Shown: positions 63,282 through 64,000 of the stretch, one piece after another
Numbering within the stretch: position 1 is the first letter of the stretch
How the letters are laid out: each line of letters opens with the position of its first letter
Assembly (NCBI GenBank): GCA_020025575.1
Contig: JAHHRW010000003.1
Coordinates: 62,001-126,000 of the forward strand
DNA from: Oscillospiraceae bacterium
Lineage (GTDB): Bacteria > Bacillota > Clostridia > Oscillospirales > Oscillospiraceae
Direction of reading: 5' to 3'
Length of the DNA stretch: 64,000 nucleotides
Notes under the pieces: model-generated
Told to the model about the DNA's origin: nothing
The model's input: the letters and a program-made list of their open reading frames with translations, nothing else
Database searches by the model: none
Position numbers and translations under genes: made by a program

Positions 63282-63673
63282 CCCTCCAATATCAAAGAGG
63301 CTGCCACCGCATCCACAGTATTTTTCCGCTTTTTCCCGTGATAATTGTGCTCAGACAGGATATTGTGGGCCTCAACGGTGGTGCGGCGCTCATCCCAGAG
63401 CCTTACCGGCAGCCCCGTAGCCTGCTCCACCTGCTGTGCAAATGCACGGCAAAGTTCCGCACGGGCACCTTCGGTTCCATCCATATTTCTGGGCAGTCCC
63501 ATGACAATTTCTCCGATTTCATTTTCCGACACCAGTTTGCAGATTTCCTCCAGTGTCTTCTCCGGCTTGCGGCTGTGAATCACCGTGGTAGTGCCAACAA
63601 TGGAACACAGCAAATCAGAAATGGCAATTCCTGTGCGGGCATCACCATAGTCAATTCCCAAAATTCGTTTCAT
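63257..63673 (-). CDS. ruvX: YqgF/RuvX-type Holliday-junction resolvase-like RNase
   Basis: 138 residues, RNase H fold: ILGIDYGDARTGIAI, MGLPRNMDGTEG and LWDERRTTVEA, with a C-terminal Asp in VDAVAASLIL. Family members process the 16S rRNA 5' end. GAGAGGAACG precedes the ATG at 63673; the longer frame is unlikely. Overlaps the 3' end of the TSUP gene. Confidence 0.93.
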   Translation of the reverse strand: MKRILGIDYGDARTGIAISDLLCSIVGTTTVIHSRKPEKTLEEICKLVSENEIGEIVMGLPRNMDGTEGARAELCRAFAQQVEQATGLPVRLWDERRTTVEAHNILSEHNYHGKKRKNTVDAVAASLILEGYLNFRGR

Positions 63674-63761
63674 GGACGTTCCTCTCAATGTCATTTTATT
63701 CCCGTATGTTCGGTTTCCCTCATTATACTGCAATATAAGCAAAAAATAAAGGAAAAAATTG

Positions 63762-63791
63762 TTGACAAGCCTCCACCCTCTATGTTATGAT
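63762..63791 (+). promoter_or_regulatory. Promoter of rpmG
   Basis: TTGACA (63762-63767), 18-base spacer, TATGAT (63786-63791). Confidence 0.85.
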
Positions 63792-63835
63792 GGTTCTACC
63801 TGTGAAAAAAGGCTTTTTTTATGCGCTTTTTTCAG

Positions 63836-63888
63836 CTTCGGTGCGGCGTTTGTAGTTAAGCCGCGACTAAATTTTATGCTAGACGAAG
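63836..63888 (+). promoter_or_regulatory. Structured leader of rpmG
   Basis: Nested stems CTTCG/CGAAG (63836-63840, 63884-63888) and GCGGC/GCCGC (63843-63847, 63860-63864) between promoter and rpmG. Could be an autoregulatory leader; only a suggestion. Confidence 0.35.
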
Positions 63889-63923
63889 TGATACAGGGAG
63901 GCAATATTTAAGGAGGTGCCGTT

Positions 63924-64000
63924 ATGCGCGTTAAAGTCACTTTGAGATGCTCCGAGTGCAAGCAGAGAAACTACAACACCATGAAGAACAAGAAGAATGA
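63924..64000 (+). CDS. rpmG: Ribosomal protein bL33, 5' part (cut by window end)
   Basis: MRVKVTLRCSECKQRNYNTM matches the start of the small zinc-binding (C+ type) L33, with the first CxxC pair visible; the second would lie beyond the window. AGGAGGTGCC is an excellent ribosome site. In related genomes secE and nusG follow, which cannot be seen here. Confidence 0.93.
   Translation, partial: MRVKVTLRCSECKQRNYNTMKNKKN

Overview
The window is 64 kb of a Gram-positive gut-type Firmicutes chromosome, most likely class Clostridia, order Oscillospirales. This placement is inferred from a type III glutamine synthetase, EcfA1-EcfA2-EcfT-TruA order, SLH-domain surface proteins, LUD, YugP and DUF1292 families, and a class Ic aminotransferase. 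No rRNA is present and the species cannot be named from this sequence. Base composition is mixed. AT-rich stretches (about 26-28 kb and 34-37 kb) coincide with mobile or repeat-rich DNA.

Layout. 0-4.7 kb: end of an ATP synthase operon (atpH'-A-G-D-C). 5-12 kb: metK under a SAM-I riboswitch, a rhomboid-like membrane protein, a LUD protein, an aminotransferase and glutamine synthetase III. 12-23.7 kb: GH2 beta-galactosidase, mnmA, YugP-type peptidase, PAP2 phosphatase, nrdG, dut, a secreted SLH protein, two overlapping FAD-dehydrogenase genes, an S4-domain protein, a DUF896 protein and tRNA-Ser. 24-28.2 kb: a prophage remnant (tail tip, BppU/SGNH protein, XhlA-like protein, holin, SLH endolysin). 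28.3-36.5 kb: accessory DNA with a BaiA-like SDR, two identical tRNA-Leu genes flanking an ECF sigma/anti-sigma pair, a YgiQ radical SAM protein, and tRNA-Pro followed by two cargo segments that each end in a copy of the tRNA-Pro 3' end plus its terminator. 36.6-41 kb: an apparently autoregulated operon headed by a 41-residue protein and a membrane-tethered sigma factor. 41-48 kb: a NYN/LOTUS-type protein, the queuosine salvage operon queK-queT-queL behind a preQ1-I riboswitch, a lipoprotein alkaline phosphatase and a YibE/F protein. 48-64 kb: housekeeping genes (OMP-decarboxylase-like protein, clpE, truA, ECF transporter module, RNA methyltransferase, PBP1A, DUF1292, probable 6S RNA, prolyl isomerase, tcdA, split TSUP permease, ruvX, start of rpmG).

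Most notable points. (1) A complete queuosine salvage operon with its riboswitch. (2) A sigma factor fused to a transmembrane anchor and an outer domain with two DxDxDG-like motifs, in an operon with an ECF-type promoter. (3) Six dispersed hairpins sharing a CCCCC/GGGGG-closed stem with compensatory changes; four sit 5-7 nt before an ATG. (4) A tRNA-Pro-anchored array of cargo segments, one encoding a protein of ten 8-residue YTGPGGGL repeats. (5) An OMP-decarboxylase homologue that appears to lack the catalytic Lys/Asp motif. (6) Promoter-overlapping palindromes at clpE, the SDR gene and the phosphatase gene.
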